Shown piece by piece: positions 25,420 through 38,152 of a stretch of 64,000 nucleotides of DNA; the stretch's first letter is position 1, and every line of letters begins with the position of its first letter. The stretch is from Torreya grandis (Eukaryota > Streptophyta > Pinopsida > Cupressales > Taxaceae), in contig JARHVA010002127.1 in the NCBI GenBank assembly GCA_037957365.1, forward strand, positions 1,046,001 to 1,110,000. Reading direction: 5' to 3'. The position numbers and the translations under genes are program-made. Below the pieces are notes generated by a model. The model did not search any database and was not told where the DNA came from. It saw only the letters and a program-made list of their open reading frames with translations.

Positions 25420-26562
25420 TATTTAATTATTTTGTGAATTATGGAATGTAAAACCCTGAGTAGATAAAGAGCTAAATATATAAATCAAGTAATAAATATA
25501 AAAATATCAACAACCATTTATTTATACAATAAATAATTTATTTTCTTAGCCTATAAATAATAATGAATTACAAAGGTGATACTTATCTAGAAAAATGATT
25601 GAGACAAATAAGTGGTAGGTTAGAAACTGGTACAAGAATAGTGTAGGGTGTCATCAATAAGAAGAAGGTTTCAAAGTCTCCTTCAAATAATAGCATGATC
25701 CTTCTACCAATAGTGCACCATGTTATTATCTTCTTATACCATTATAATGACCCTGAACAGATGAAATAGTGAGCTTATAGGAGGATGTCCACCTTGTTCT
25801 AAGAAGCTTGTGTTTGTGTGACTGAGTCTTGAATCATTGTTTGTTCCTTGTTTGATTGATTTCAATGTGAAACCCTATGCCTTAGTTATTATTAGTTTTT
25901 TTAAGAACACAAGTATAAGTGGCAATAGTAGGGTAGGCTAGACATGACCTTAATACCCCATGTGTTGAGCATTTCCTATATACCAATTCATCGAAAGGAG
26001 ATCAAGCCCAATGTATTTATCTTAATCTAAGTGTTGGTACAAGTGTAAGTGAATTCTAGTATAAATTTTTTGAGTATGTATTGAGATTGGAAATTTGATT
26101 AATCTAAACTCTAGGCTATTGTAGATCGGTGTATGTAGAAGTAGGGTAGAATAGGGATTAAGGACCTTTATCTGCATAATTATTTTTGAGTTTGTTCATG
26201 AGAGTTACATTTATTTTCCATCCATCAAACAAATGAATGAAAGTGTTATTTATATAATGTTCTAGTACTTGTTGAGACATAGAAGGTTGAGGTTCAATAG
26301 CATTGCCCTTTTTCCAATAACATAGTGTGTTATATACCCATGGGCCATTCTATTTTCCATGTGGATGGAATGGATGAAAAAGGTCCCTAGGTGCTTAGGA
26401 GGTGGCCTAATGTGGATTTTGGTATATTTAGTCAAGGGATAAGTGCACACATAAGATGGAAAAGGATCAAAGGAGGCCCTAAGATAGGTCTAGGGCTAAG
26501 CTAAGGATAATATAGTATCAAGTGACACACATTGCATTCAAATGACATTTTATATGGCTATA
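25420..26562 (-). mobile_element. solo LTR of the M family inserted in H1 gag
   Basis: A 1.14-kb LTR homologous to those of M1 and M2, in the same orientation (minus; the LTR starts TGTAGTC-like at 26562 and ends TTAAATA at 25420). No primer site lies on its left and no polypurine tract on its right, so it is solo. The hexamer GTAGGA occurs on both sides (25414-25419 and 26563-26568), as expected of a target duplication. It disrupts the H1 gag frame. Confidence 0.78.
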
Positions 26563-26568
26563 GTAGGA

Positions 26569-26980
26569 GTCTCACATACCTAACATTATCATTGGCTCGA
26601 ATGAACTCATCAATACCTTGGTGGGCTGCATTCACAATTTAGAGAATAATCAATGATCTCTTAATCAAGGAGTTAACCCCAATCCTCCTACCCAAGTTCA
26701 TTCATTTTTTATTCTTATCTAAACAATGGTTTATAAACCACTGTAACAAAAAGTTTTCATGATTCCACTACAACAAGATCATATGCCCCCACTAAACTAT
26801 GCCTCTAACCAACCCCTTAAGAACATCCTTACTCATGTATTCCTTAACCTAAACACCTCTAAATTTCCTCCACCCTACAAATCTCCCACCCAAACCTTTA
26901 TTGGAGGTGTATTCACTTACACTCCACACTTTAAAACCAATGTGGTGACCAATAATACACCACTCTTTACTTCTCTAAGG
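26569..26980 (+). pseudogene. H1 gypsy gag, continued (Pro-rich)
   Basis: After the solo LTR the gag continues with HMPPLNYASNQPLKNILTH and PPPYKSPTQTFIGGVFTYTP. It is collinear with 54465-54779 in H2 (HMPPSIYASNQPLEDILTH), which fixes its identity as the same family. The capsid core found in H2 (LPKFKGERDR) is missing here, so a deletion joins gag to protease at about 26980. Confidence 0.65.
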
Positions 26981-26982
26981 TA

Positions 26983-27250
26983 TGTGCTATGGTTAATGAC
27001 ATAACAACCGTAAATATTATCCCCTTCTCTTTCTTACATAAACTTGGTTATGGGGAACCAACTATTCCATAACTCATAATACTCTGTGAGGATATGATAG
27101 CCTCAAATCCACCTTCATAAGAACCATTATTTTTCTAGTCACTCTAGGTCTCAAGACCATGTCAACATAATTTAATATGATTGACAAAGACATAAGTTAT
27201 AAGGTATAACATGATCTAGAGAAGAGCCTAGATTTATAAGATGAAGGTTA
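26983..27250 (+). pseudogene. H1 aspartic protease remnant
   Basis: CAMVNDITTVNIIPFSFLHK followed by LGYGEPTIP matches the N-terminal half of a gypsy retropepsin (normally VND/G-A-x-VN-hhP...LGY). The Gly after the catalytic Asp is replaced (NDI for NDG). Stops follow quickly. It lies directly downstream of truncated gag, in a different frame. Confidence 0.6.
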
Positions 27251-27797
27251 TCCCTATCCCTTCAACCTTATTTTAATAATTCATGTTCCTCCATCTAAGT
27301 AAGTTTTTCATGGCCTAAGGGGTTCTTAATCCTTTTGACATGCTTCAAAAAACCATGCACAATAAATGAGGGTTATATATTGACTACCACTTACCTACCA
27401 ATGGGGTAAAAAAAACCCATAGTTGATTGGATTTATAGAGCCTAAAAATCCCAAAGTGGTTATCCTAAATAAATGGGAAGAGATCACTTAAGCCTTAATA
27501 AAAGATGAATCAGAGGTTAAATAGGTAATAATAATGAAAAATGTCAATGGTTTAGATATAATAGTCATGTTAGTAGTTTCAACTATGTTGATGGTTAAGA
27601 TTATCAATATATTAGAAAAGGATGCACCACTCATTATCTAAGTTAACCCAATATGGGTAAGGACTTATAATTTCTCTAAATCTTAGAAATAGGAAACCCA
27701 CAAGGAGTTAGCCAGTATACTTAGCATTCACATGGTTGAGATATTAGAGGATTAAGCATCTCTCCCTGATGTTGGTTCTTCCTTCGTATATGATCAA

Positions 27798-28060
27798 TGG
27801 GACCTTCACTATGATGGGGCCAATTGTCATTTTAGCATGAGATCAAGGGTGATATTTATCTCCCCATAAGGGTCCTACATTTAATTTTTAATCTTGACTT
27901 TGAGTATACCAACAATGGGGCTGAGTATGAAGCCTTATTACTTGGGTTGTTCATCACTAAATGGTTTAGAATTCAAAACCTAAAAATCCAAGGTTATTCA
28001 CAACTAATAACCAATCAAGTCTCAAAAATATAGCAAACTAAAGCAAAACACCTTTAGCTT
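27798..28060 (+). pseudogene. gypsy RNase H remnant (Tat-type)
   Basis: WDLHYDGANCHFSMRSRVIF retains the first catalytic Asp. After it come YTNNGAEYEALLLGLFITKW with the catalytic Glu, and KIQGYSQLITNQV, where the expected GDSQL Asp is Tyr. The NN-AEYEAL...GL spacing is typical of the extra RNase H of Tat-like gypsy elements. No RT lies between protease and this domain, so a large deletion or rearrangement is implied. Confidence 0.68.
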
Positions 28061-28233
28061 TTTAAGGTCATTGTGTAATAATTAGCTAAGGGTTTTAATT
28101 TTGTTTCAATAAAAGTAGTACTAAGAGAAAGTAACCAACTTTTTGATTCTATTATTTCTTCCTCTTCTCAAATTATCCCCACCCAATTATACCTAAGTCA
28201 AATTTGATAGTGTCTATTAAAATATAACCCCTC

Positions 28234-28461
28234 ATGCAAAAAATGCCTAATGATGACAACCCTACCTATATAGGGAGGGATACTATCCCACTAGTCCTTG
28301 ATCTAGCTAAAAATGACAAAGTTATCTTAGAGTTCCACCATGCTTATGATGACCTCCCATATTTTCACCATAAAAAAGGTTTCACTCTTACATTTTATCA
28401 TGTGTCAACCCTTGAGATATATTATTATGATTCTTATTGTAAGTTGAACATTATTTATCTT
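28234..28461 (+). pseudogene. short open frame before M1, unassigned
   Basis: MPNDDNPTYIGRDTIPLVLD leads a 76-codon frame cut by the M1 insertion at 28462. It may be the spacer between RNase H and integrase of H1, but no motif supports a name. Confidence 0.3.
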
Positions 28462-29685
28462 TGATTTAAGTTTTAAGAGATTATGAAATGTAAACCCTAG
28501 GTTGTTATAGGGTCTAAGTATAGTAAATAAAGGGAAAGATATGCAATAAATACAATCATTGATTTGTATAAGAATTAACTCAATTTGATATTTCTAAAAA
28601 TAGTAATAAATGACACAAATAAGTCCTTAGCAAGAAATTGATTGAGATGGATGATTTAGAGGCTACAAATTAGCATAAAAGTTGATCAAGGTGTTGTGAA
28701 CAAGATTTAAGTGTTAGAAACCCTCCTAGATTATAATGTGGTACCTTGGATAGTAGTGCACCATTCTAGTTTCATCTTTTTCAATGCTAGTGTTCTTGTG
28801 TAGGGACTAATGTGAACTTTTGGGAATAGTTATGTTTGAGTCTAATAGGCCTATTCCTATGTGGATGAAACCTAATTCACTATATGTGACCTATTTTTGG
28901 ACTAATTTTATATGTAAACCCTAGATTTCCATGTTTTTAGGGTATTTAAAAATTACAAGTATCAAAAGTGTGATGTTAGTTGGGTAGACTGAATGTCCTC
29001 AACACCCCACTATGTTGAGAGTTTCATAAATACCAATACCTTGAGAGGGGTTCAAGCCCAATGTAGTTCTCCCAATCTTAGTGTGGGTGCAAGTGTAAGT
29101 GAATGCTAGTATGAGTGTTGAATTGAGTACTTTTAGTGAGTATTGAGACTATAATCTTTATATTTTAAGATTAGTGTGCTTATATATGAGTGTATGTAGA
29201 ATTAGGGTAGAATAAGAATCAATAACCTTTATTTTGCATAACTTATTCTAAGCTTGTTTGTGTAATTTGCATCTAATTTCCATTTAGTGGATAAACGACT
29301 AAAAGTCATGTATTTATATTGATCTTGTGCTTATGTAGAGTGCAAAATAGGTATAGGCTAACCCTATGTATCTTATTAATTGAAAACATGTCTATTGGGG
29401 TTACAATTAGGCAAGGGACACTAATATGATCCCTCAATCACTAGTGCAGTATGCTAGTGTCCAAAAAACTACACTAGTGTCTAGGTGGCATAACCTAGGC
29501 CACTAGGGGCTTGGATCCATAAGGTAAGGTCTAAGAATAATTTTTTAATATTTAGATATGTGTAATACTTGAATGAAAGTTAGATAAGTGTTAAAAGAGG
29601 CCCTAAGATAGGTCTAAGGCTAATCTAGGGATGGGTTATCTTAAGTGACACTCATTGCACTCAAGTAACATTTTATAGGACTACA
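28462..29685 (-). repeat. M1 3' LTR
   Basis: 1,224 bp, homologous to 40076-41279, 25420-26562, 46715-47443 and 52715-54283. Shared markers: the 'gaatgtaaa-ccctag' region near the left end and ATTTTATA-GACTACA at the right end. Confidence 0.85.
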
Positions 29686-29688
29686 TTA

Positions 29689-29695
29689 CCCCCCC
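29689..29695 (-). promoter_or_regulatory. M1 polypurine tract
   Basis: Seven G on the minus strand, three bases from the LTR start; the equivalent tract in M2 is at 47447-47453. Confidence 0.75.
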
Positions 29696-29699
29696 AAAT

Positions 29700-31203
29700 T
29701 TATTTTATAAATGTAGCAAAGTCAAATGAAGAGGATAAATGAAAAAGAAGCATACCTAGACTTAATTAAGAGGTGAAGCCCTTAAATCTAGGTCTGAATA
29801 TGTGAAGCGTGTTCCATTATGTATCATGTAAATGAAATATGTGTGAATCAGTCCTTACTTAAGGAATATCAAAATCAAAGACAAAATTGAGTAAAGAGAT
29901 AAAAGAGAGAAAAGGGGAATGAATACACCTCACTGGGTATGTGAACTAATGCAAAAATTTGGTGACATCTTTTGTGTATGTAACTAGTGATCAAATCAAT
30001 GAATAACTTGGACTAAGTTGATGGCTTGCTCAATACCCATATGTTGGTGGCTCAATAAATAAATCCCATTTTTATTTCATCATTTCCCACCCCTACTTAT
30101 TGGATTATATATTATGAATAGCTTGGATTGGACTGATGGGTTGTCCAACCCTCCTATGTTGGTGGCTCAAGAACTCAAGTAAGATATGAATCCATCATTG
30201 CATACCCATATGAAGTAGATGTATTTGTGACTGAAACTATATGATGCAACTAAAATTATGTAGGATGGCTCTAGGGCCATTCAAAAACTCTAAAATGTAG
30301 AATGACCAAAGGGCCTCTTAAGCACTCGGTAATGTAGCTCAGGGACTACATGGAAATGCCAACCACCTCTTGGTCACTTGGTAAGGAATAAATATAGTGT
30401 GAAACCTAGTGTAAATGGCATCTAAAGTATATAATGTGGATAATTACATGGATTTTTCATTCCATTTGAGATGAGCTAATGCAAAACTGATCAAGTAGAA
30501 ATAATGTGTCATGCACATGCCCCCCATTTTGATATTTATGAATATGGATTTTTAATTGAGTTATAGAAAACTATGTCTATTTATATCTAAAACTAAAATG
30601 GGATTGATCATACCACACATGATGCCCCCAATCTGAACAATCCTAGTATGATTCTATAGAAAATCGAGCATAAATTGATCGAATCTAATGACATGTGACT
30701 AAAATTGTGAAAATATAGATTATAACTACTATGTTCTATCAAATATAGATTTTCCTATTTTTGAGACCATTGGATAGTGGCATAATTCCTTGGATAGTAG
30801 TGTACTTCACTAGTTTCCACTAAGTTGTGCTAGTGTCCTTTGTGTTTTTTATTCCAAACTAACTTTGATCTCTGTGTGATTATTTTTCATTATGTTTCCC
30901 TGATATTGAGCTCTATAATTTTGTGTTTTCAAGTTTAAAATTGTACTCTGAGTGCACTCAAATGGCCTAATCTCTATGACAAACCACTGTGAATGGCCCC
31001 TATTTTGAAGGGAGTTGTTATACCTATATAATAAATATCTTGAAAATAAAATCTATATATGATGTGTGTTAGGCTAAAAAGATATATGATATCTACATAA
31101 TAGACCACTATAATTTATATATATGACATTAGAATGTAAGATAATTTGAGCATAAGTTGGTAATGTATAATGTACATTAGATCTAACATTCACATGGTTT
31201 TCA

Positions 31204-31299
<96 letters not shown>

Positions 31300-32002
31300 C
31301 AATGTAATCATGTGTATAAATAGCATAATCTGAGTAACTACATAGGAGGATGGGACATGATGTCCATCAACACACCCAAGGAGGAAAGGGAGATGTATGA
31401 GGTCCCTCATCACATCTAAAACTAAGTGTAAGTGTAACAACCAAGATACAAGTGTCATGACCATGATGCATACATAAAAGTATACAAACAACACACATGA
31501 GGCACATAAATTAGGCCAAGGGGCAACAATATAAGGGACATGGGCACATGTCACTAAATTTGAGAAATCAATACATACAAGGACATGTTCAAATCTCCAC
31601 ATACACAATCAAGAAGGCACACACAAGGACATGGACACATGTCTAAAGCATACTTATAATGAAATTAAGTGGCGTAGAGCCATATAATAATGACATATTT
31701 AAATGCCCTTAAATAGATATAGAATCAAAGAGACACAATCAAGTATAAACTAGGAAATCTATAAATGAAAGTATGCATGAACATGTGGTACAAATTCATA
31801 TAATATCAAAGATGTGCATAAGTTGAGTCTATAATGGTAGTATTCAGCAAAAAATCTTAGTATACAATTATATAACCTAGTAAAGCATAAATTGTGTATA
31901 ATATAAACCCAATGGGTGAATGTATCAATGTTGAATTAGTGTATCTATGTGTGTTCCCATAGTGGGTAGATAGTAGTACCTATGGATTTGTGTGATAGAC
32001 CG
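29700..32002 (-). other. M1 internal non-coding region (shared with M2)
   Basis: Collinear with 47454-49756 of M2 throughout, yet it has no long reading frame. It holds a duplicated ~60-bp phrase (30000-30060 and 30117-30176, both ending in TTGGTGGCTCAA), present as a pair in M2 too (47757 and 47874). A (TA)n tract at 31206 is absent from M2. An open frame at 31608-31201 (-) owes its length to the (TA)n tract and is broken in M2, so I do not treat it as a gene. Confidence 0.7.
31206..31298. repeat. (AT)46 microsatellite
   Basis: 93 bp of uninterrupted AT dinucleotide inside M1. The homologous M2 position (around 48925) has only a short AT-rich stretch, so the tract expanded after the two copies separated. 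Confidence 0.97.
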
Positions 32003-32261
32003 AAGTCCTATTGTACCTAATGTACCCCCATTATTTTTTCTAGAATAAGGACCCACTATCTTTTGGAATTGGGGTATATCCCTATCTTCAAAATATTATA
32101 AATATAAAGTCATTATATATTGCACTAACTTTACTTTGTTGCATACCTATGAACATACTTGTTTTTGGACTAACCTACTACTAATTTTTAGAATTTGTGT
32201 GTATGTAGGTCTCAACTTACCTTATTTAGAAAAACTCCTCAATGAAATTACATAACACAAA

Positions 32262-32850
32262 AGGCTCTTTATCAAAAGTGTGTTCAATTATTTCCTTCAA
32301 TGAATTCCTTTGACACATTTTGGTCTTCTGTGATATTTTTTGGATAATTCATTTGATCAACTTGTTTAGAGTTATGCTTAGCAGAACTAGTTCTTCAAAA
32401 CAATTTCCTAGAGGTATATCTTTGGAATTTTTTGGCACTTCACATTTATATAAAATTTCACAAGAATTTACACTTCAACATTTTCTCTCAGAGAATTTGT
32501 TCAAAACATCTATTTGGGGTTATTATTTACATGACCTCCAAAGTTTTATCCACCTTGTATCGAATCACTATGCTATTTACTCTTTAGAAACATGTTCTTT
32601 AAGAAGAATATTTCTAAAGTTTTACACTTCAACTCATTTGGGCCTTAAAAAAATTTGTTTGGAAAGACCCTCTGGAAAAATCACTCAATATAAAAAGGCT
32701 CTTTGATGAAAGTGTCCAGTGATTTCTCTTGACAAATTCCTCTAACACCTTTCACTCTTTGGCAATTTTTTTGGAAAAATGATTCAGTGGGAAAACACCT
32801 CATTTAGGTCTTTCATAAAAGTGTTCATAAATTTTGCTTAGGATACTCAT
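32262..32850 (+). repeat. diverged direct repeat in the 5' region of X
   Basis: A phrase beginning AAAAGGCTCTTT and running through AAAGTGT...ATTTC..T...AATTCCT occurs at about 32262 and again at about 32693, roughly 430 bp apart and clearly diverged. An open frame at 32320-32703 lies between the copies (the listed start is not an ATG) and shows no family motif. Repeats in this position may be promoter or terminal sub-repeats of X. Confidence 0.45.
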
Positions 32851-33273
32851 CTACCTCACAAACATTGCTATATATTGACTCCTAACTACTAAAATCCCTA
32901 TGGCATGGTAAACCAAAGTTGAATAAGTGATAGAATAACACTTGTAAAAATTCAATGATGTGGCACTCATACTAAATGTCAATAGTGAATACATGGTATA
33001 TCTACCAAATTAAGTGGAAAACTTCAAATTAAATAGAAAAATAAAATTGATATATGTTATAAATTTATGCCATACAAACTATAAATCAATACTAAACATA
33101 TATCAAAGTAGTTTTAATGATGACATTCCCATTTGATCTTAAGTTGAATTTCAAACTTAATTGCTCCCTTGTGATAAATCCCTAGACACCAATGTTTCCA
33201 ACCTAACAAAATACTCAAGAGAGCCAAAGTGATGAAATTAAAACTAGACTAGTAATATCTTAGTTGAATAACA

Positions 33274-36200
33274 ATGGCATCCTCGTCTAGAGCATTCCAA
33301 GGAAATATCCCCCCTTCAAAGTTTTCTATCAAATATTCAACTAAGTACAAGGATATGTTCTTTGAACCTATAATACTCAACAATGATTATATCAACTACT
33401 TGGCACTATGGGAGGTCATACACCAAGTTGATGCACATATGCATGAATAAAATTTGACTCTGGCTCAACGCCAATGGGCTACAAACCTCCTCTCATTCAA
33501 GTTCCAAGGGCTACACTTTGAATCAACAAATCTAGAGGTCATCCCTTACATCGCCTTCCAAGGAGACTTATTCTTCACCAAGAATATAACTAGAGGATCA
33601 TTCCTATACCATGTGGAGTAAAAAATAGTCATGGCATGCATCTTTACTGGTTCATTCAAAGGTACCTCTCCCTCTATATTTTTTATGCCATTTATGACTT
33701 ACATAGGGTGGTATCATGGAAGAAAGAAAAATAAATTGAGAAGACACTTAGCAGTTAGATGTTCCTAAGAGAAACCATCAATATGAAGGATAAGTAGCCC
33801 ACACTAGTGACCAAATTTAGAATGGAAATATGAACTAGGATGGACCTCTTGAAAAGATTATTTGTTTATCCAAACATAGAATTCCCCCACCTAGTGTGGG
33901 TTTCATTTATTGATTTCTAATGACCTTAGAGTTGACATTTGTTCTAGGTGATGTGATCAGAGCAAGGTTGTAAGAGAAAATATTACTCAAGGATAAAAAC
34001 CCTCAAATAGGTCATTTATACATGATTTCCTACCTATTTGATGTAGTCCTTAGCATAGTCTACATTCATAATGGGTCACTCTAGAACCCCACTCTAGACT
34101 GCATAAACAATCATATCTATGATTCTTATTCTTTCATGCACATATACATGTACACTTGCAACATTATGCACATCTTTGAGGAAGTCTACCCCTAGGTATA
34201 GATGGCATCCATGAGTCTCCCTTACCTAGGATATCAAATAACATTGTAGATACATTATTGATTAGGGGAGACTATTTCTTGTACCTTGATTACACTATTA
34301 TCATGGTTATAGGCCATAAGGTAGCACCTTTATATCTCCTAAAGTATGTCCCTAACAAATTAGCAGAGTAATAAATGGTCTGCCAGTTATGGTGGGGTAT
34401 TATTGAGGACACACACAAGAGTAAGAAAGATTACTTTCATAACTCCCACTTTATGATTGAAAGGATATGATACACCAATTGAAATCACTTTTATGATGTA
34501 GTTAAGTACAAATAATACTATTCTTTGGCTATATTACCACTAATAGATTGGGATGCCTATGGTCAATTACAAAAACATATCAAGGGACTTGGCATCAAAT
34601 ATCAACATGAGCCATATGATCATGATTTATTGTTCCTCAATGCTCAAAATGATGACCAATTTAGGGAGAGGTAAAAATAGATTAACTTGAAAGAGGACCT
34701 CTTGAAACTTATTTAAGGATAACCTTACCTTTCTATAAAGACAAAATGAACTAGACTCCCACTAGCTAAAGGATGGGATTCATCAAACTTATAGACTAAT
34801 AGACCTTCTCAAATATTAAGGGATCAAGGTAAACCATCCCAAACACCGCTTGTGACACTCAAGGTAGTAAATAAGGAAGCAAGGGTGCCTAATACCTCAC
34901 TTGGGGAATAATAAGATTACCCCATTTATCTTGATTCTTTAAATTTTGAGGGCCCTGCTAAAGAATATGTTGCATCAGCTCCATAGGTTGATACTATGGT
35001 TACCTTAACCACATAAGAGACCCCTTCCATAGTTGATAAGATAACCATTTTCTATATAAGGAAGTTAAGGTCTTATCCCCCTCCATAAAGCATAGTCACT
35101 GAAGCACCATTAGTGGATCTACCTATATAAGAGGTAGTTGGAGGTGAGCCTACTAATGAGAAGGTATAATTACAGAGAGCCAAGATCCTAAGCCTCTAAG
35201 ACATAAATTTGAAGGCACCACTACATAAACAACCACCAAGTGAGCAAGAATCCCATTTAATTTCCATTACCCCTAATGTTTGTCATGTTTCTTTTTCTAT
35301 TATTAGTACATTTGATCCTACTTCATTTAGTCCTCATAGTCCCCCTCCCATCTTATTTCCCAAGGTGGATGTTTTTCCTATACAACCCATTTCTCAATCC
35401 ACCCTACTAGTTATAAAGGTAGAGGATCCTTCTTCTACCCTTATTATTCCTATTTCCCTAATTGGTCTTCCTCCAATTGATTCTTCCACATCGATTCCTA
35501 CAATTCTTATTATTGTTTTAGCCTCCACAAGGACTAAGAAAAAGGCCATAAATAAGGTAACAAATAAAGAAAGGGATGTTGTAGTAAGTCCCCAATTCTA
35601 TGTATCATTTTCATAGCTAAGTTTACTAGTGTCCCCTCTTAGTTCCTCTCAATATATAACTATGATAATAACCAAAAAGGCTAACAAGAAGAAGCTAGTT
35701 TACACAGTCCATCCACTACCATAATATGGTGGAGTGGACTAGTCTAAAATCATCTAAACTTCACTCCCTGATCCCCTTCTAAAAGAAACTTTGAGGCAAA
35801 CATCAAGATAAATATTAGGTGAGACTATAGTTTTGGACACTCATCCCACAAATCCAGCCTAGCTAGCCCTCCCATAGTTTAAAAATAGCATGCATTCAGA
35901 GGCTTCCAAAAGGCTTAATATGGTAATTACATAATTTCCCAATGTAATTTAAATATTTTAAAAATATATCGAGAGTATGTAGATGGTTAGAAAGATAAAG
36001 ATGGAGAATGAAACTGAGAGAGTAGGCATAGTAGAGGAGAGGCAATAAATGTTTACCTTATCCAAGAAGAAGGACATAAAATTAGGGTAGTCCTCACATA
36101 TAAAGGATTTTAAATCCTATTTTGAAATATAAAAAAAATCTCTAGTAGAGATGCATAAAGGAACAAAAATGGAAAGGAGATAACTAGAGTAAGAACTAGA

Positions 36201-36996
36201 ACAAATAAGAGAATAACAATAAATTGTGCATGTTCTAGTGTGAATAGAGATGGATGTACATAGTGTTGCATCTAAGTTGTATAATATTCTTGAGTATATT
36301 GGTGAAATGATGGTATAATTAGCACCTTATATAGTAGATACTACTAAATTATTTAATTATTTTAAAATAGATGAAAACAAATTGAAAATTGTTATTATTT
36401 TTACAACTAAAAATATATATACACACCTAAATCTGATGACACTGTCGGATGCTACCAATGCCCTCAATTTGGTATTCATCAGGACAAAGAAGGCCAAGGA
36501 GTGTATTGATGCAACTGAGGTAGGAATGCCTAAATATTTATAACATGAAACTCTTGTCTAGAAAATTTTAGATGAATTGAAGCTTTCACAAGCTAAGGAT
36601 TCCACATGAAGGCTTATTAACAAGGCCAATTTTGACCAGCTCTTATAGTAAGATTTTAAAAACCTCAAATATAATATACAAGGGAAGACCTTACAGGAAA
36701 TAGAATCTAAGCTCATTTTTTATAGGAAAAATGTCACAAAAGTTGATATCTTCATAACTAACTTAGGGACTACAAAGACTAAGCATGAAAGGCTCTTGAA
36801 ATAGGTAAATAGAGTACAAAGGCATCCACTAATTAACATGGACATAATCATATGCTAGTATGACATTGGGCATAAGCACTATCAATTTTTGGAAGCAAAG
36901 AAGAATGTTGGTACTTAAAATCTAAGTTTGACACAAGCATCAACTTTAATGCCTCCAACAACATCACCCGCCATGCAAACACCTAGTCAGCCTTGA
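33274..36996 (+). pseudogene. decayed ~1,240-codon gene of unknown family, carried by X
   Basis: The ATG at 33274 opens MASSSRAFQGNIPPSKFSIK. The same frame stays protein-like to a TGA at 36994-36996, apart from roughly 40 in-frame stops (mostly at expected Gln/Trp) and one stretch (about 33.79-34.23 kb) that reads better shifted. Regions in order: an N-terminal globular part (ALWEVIHQVDAHMH, QRQWATNLLSFKFQGLHF, ITRGSFLYHVE); a middle part (GDYFLYLDYTIIMVIGHKVA, MVCQLWWGIIEDTHKSKKDY, LAILPLIDWDAYGQLQKHIK); a Pro/Ser-rich linker at 35209-35616; and a Lys/Glu-rich helical C-terminus (DATNALNLVFIRTKKAKECI, GKTLQEIESKLIFYRKN). None matches a transposase, RT, integrase, gag or helicase motif that I know. 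A single retained frame over 3.7 kb argues that it was a real protein. Confidence 0.6.
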
Positions 36997-38152
36997 GTTA
37001 AAGGCTAATTTTTCATGTAGACATGTAACTAGTACTTTATTTTGCACTTATAGTTTACTTACAATTAGAGCATAAATGTAAATTTTATTGAACTATTTGT
37101 AAACATGCACATTTTACATTTCATTATATAGGCCAACTGATCTTGGCATAGTTGTAGTTAGATATGAGCATGCAAGCATGTAATTTTGTGTCTAAAATTA
37201 GAATTGAGGTTCTAATAATGTAATGTAACCATGAGTTTACATGCACTTGGAGGATGAGGCATCCCCTCCCCAAGTATATAATATATGTAATTTCACATTC
37301 CAAGGATTGGAATATATTAACAATACAGGAAAAATTGATTTTAATTGGCATGAAATTGCATTGGTTTTTTCTCCTTCCATTATTATGTTATTAAGGTTTT
37401 GTTTTTCTAGTTGTGATAATATAGTAATTTGAAGTGTGAAAAATCTACAAATAATTTTTATTTTTTTATTAATGTATGCTAACCTTAGATGTGTAATATC
37501 TATTGAAAGTTGATATATTTCATTGATTATTAAGCAATTATTCCAAACTATGTTAATATTATTAGTATGCAAGAGTGTTTTCTTTCTGGTATATTTTTTT
37601 AAGTGTGTGCAATAGCTGTCTTAGATGACTTCCTAGTTCGAGTTGTAACCTTAAAATTAAGGGTGTACAATAGTAACTCTAAAGGGATAAACCTTCAGTT
37701 GAGACCACCAAGTTTCCTATATCATTCCTCCCTAGACTTCATAACTATGTTTACTTGTGAGTGTGACATAGATACAAGAAATAATCACTATTTCTAAAGG
37801 CACTTGTCCACCAAGAAACCATCCTAGAAAGTGACCTCTTGAGAACATAGAACCTTATTTTTAGCTCTACCCTTCCATCCTTTTAAAATTTATTTGATTG
37901 AGATCTACTCACTTTAGATAAGGTATCATCGATCCATCCCAATCACTTAGGTTTGATTTCTCTACTAGGATTCATATCACTATAAGTGAACCTAGTTGAT
38001 AACCTACATGCTCTACTTACTATTCCACCATAAGGTTGTTTAATCCATACCTATAACTCATGCCATAAAGTGTAGTTCACCTCCATTGAGATATTAAAAT
38101 GTTATAGGCTACCTCATTTTAATTTTAGATTATACACAAGACCTACCTCAAC
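36997..38152. other. 3' non-coding part of X
   Basis: AT-rich, with no open frame of note. The right boundary is the 9-bp duplication. A comparison of the first and last ~150 bp of X by eye showed neither direct nor inverted repeats. Confidence 0.5.

Larger units (their letters stand above)
32012..38152 (+). mobile_element. X: unclassified 6.1-kb insertion with 9-bp target duplication
   Basis: AAGTCCTAT occurs at 32003-32011 and 38153-38161, and everything between is absent from M2. M2 reads straight through (AAGTCTTGT at 49757-49765, then a segment homologous to 38162 onward). The ends are TGTACC...CTCAAC. I see no LTRs, no terminal inverted repeats and no poly(A). A 9-bp duplication is usual for Mutator-like transposons (some lack TIRs) and occurs in a few other DNA-transposon groups; it is too long for an LTR element. 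The interior carries one long decayed plus-strand frame (33274-36996), with about 1.25 kb upstream and 1.15 kb downstream non-coding. Confidence 0.72.

Noticed and set aside
31201..31608. 135-codon minus-strand frame ending in an Ile-Tyr repeat
   Set aside because: Its length comes from the (AT)n tract; the homologous region of M2 is broken in all frames, so there is no sign of selection.
37124..37572. Overlapping frames on both strands near 37.1-37.6 kb
   Set aside because: Different frames of the same AT-rich DNA downstream of the long X frame; none continues its phase or has a motif.
32012..38152. X as an LTR retrotransposon (it starts TG and could end CA)
   Set aside because: No LTR pair between its ends by eye, and the duplication is 8-9 bp where LTR elements give 4-6.
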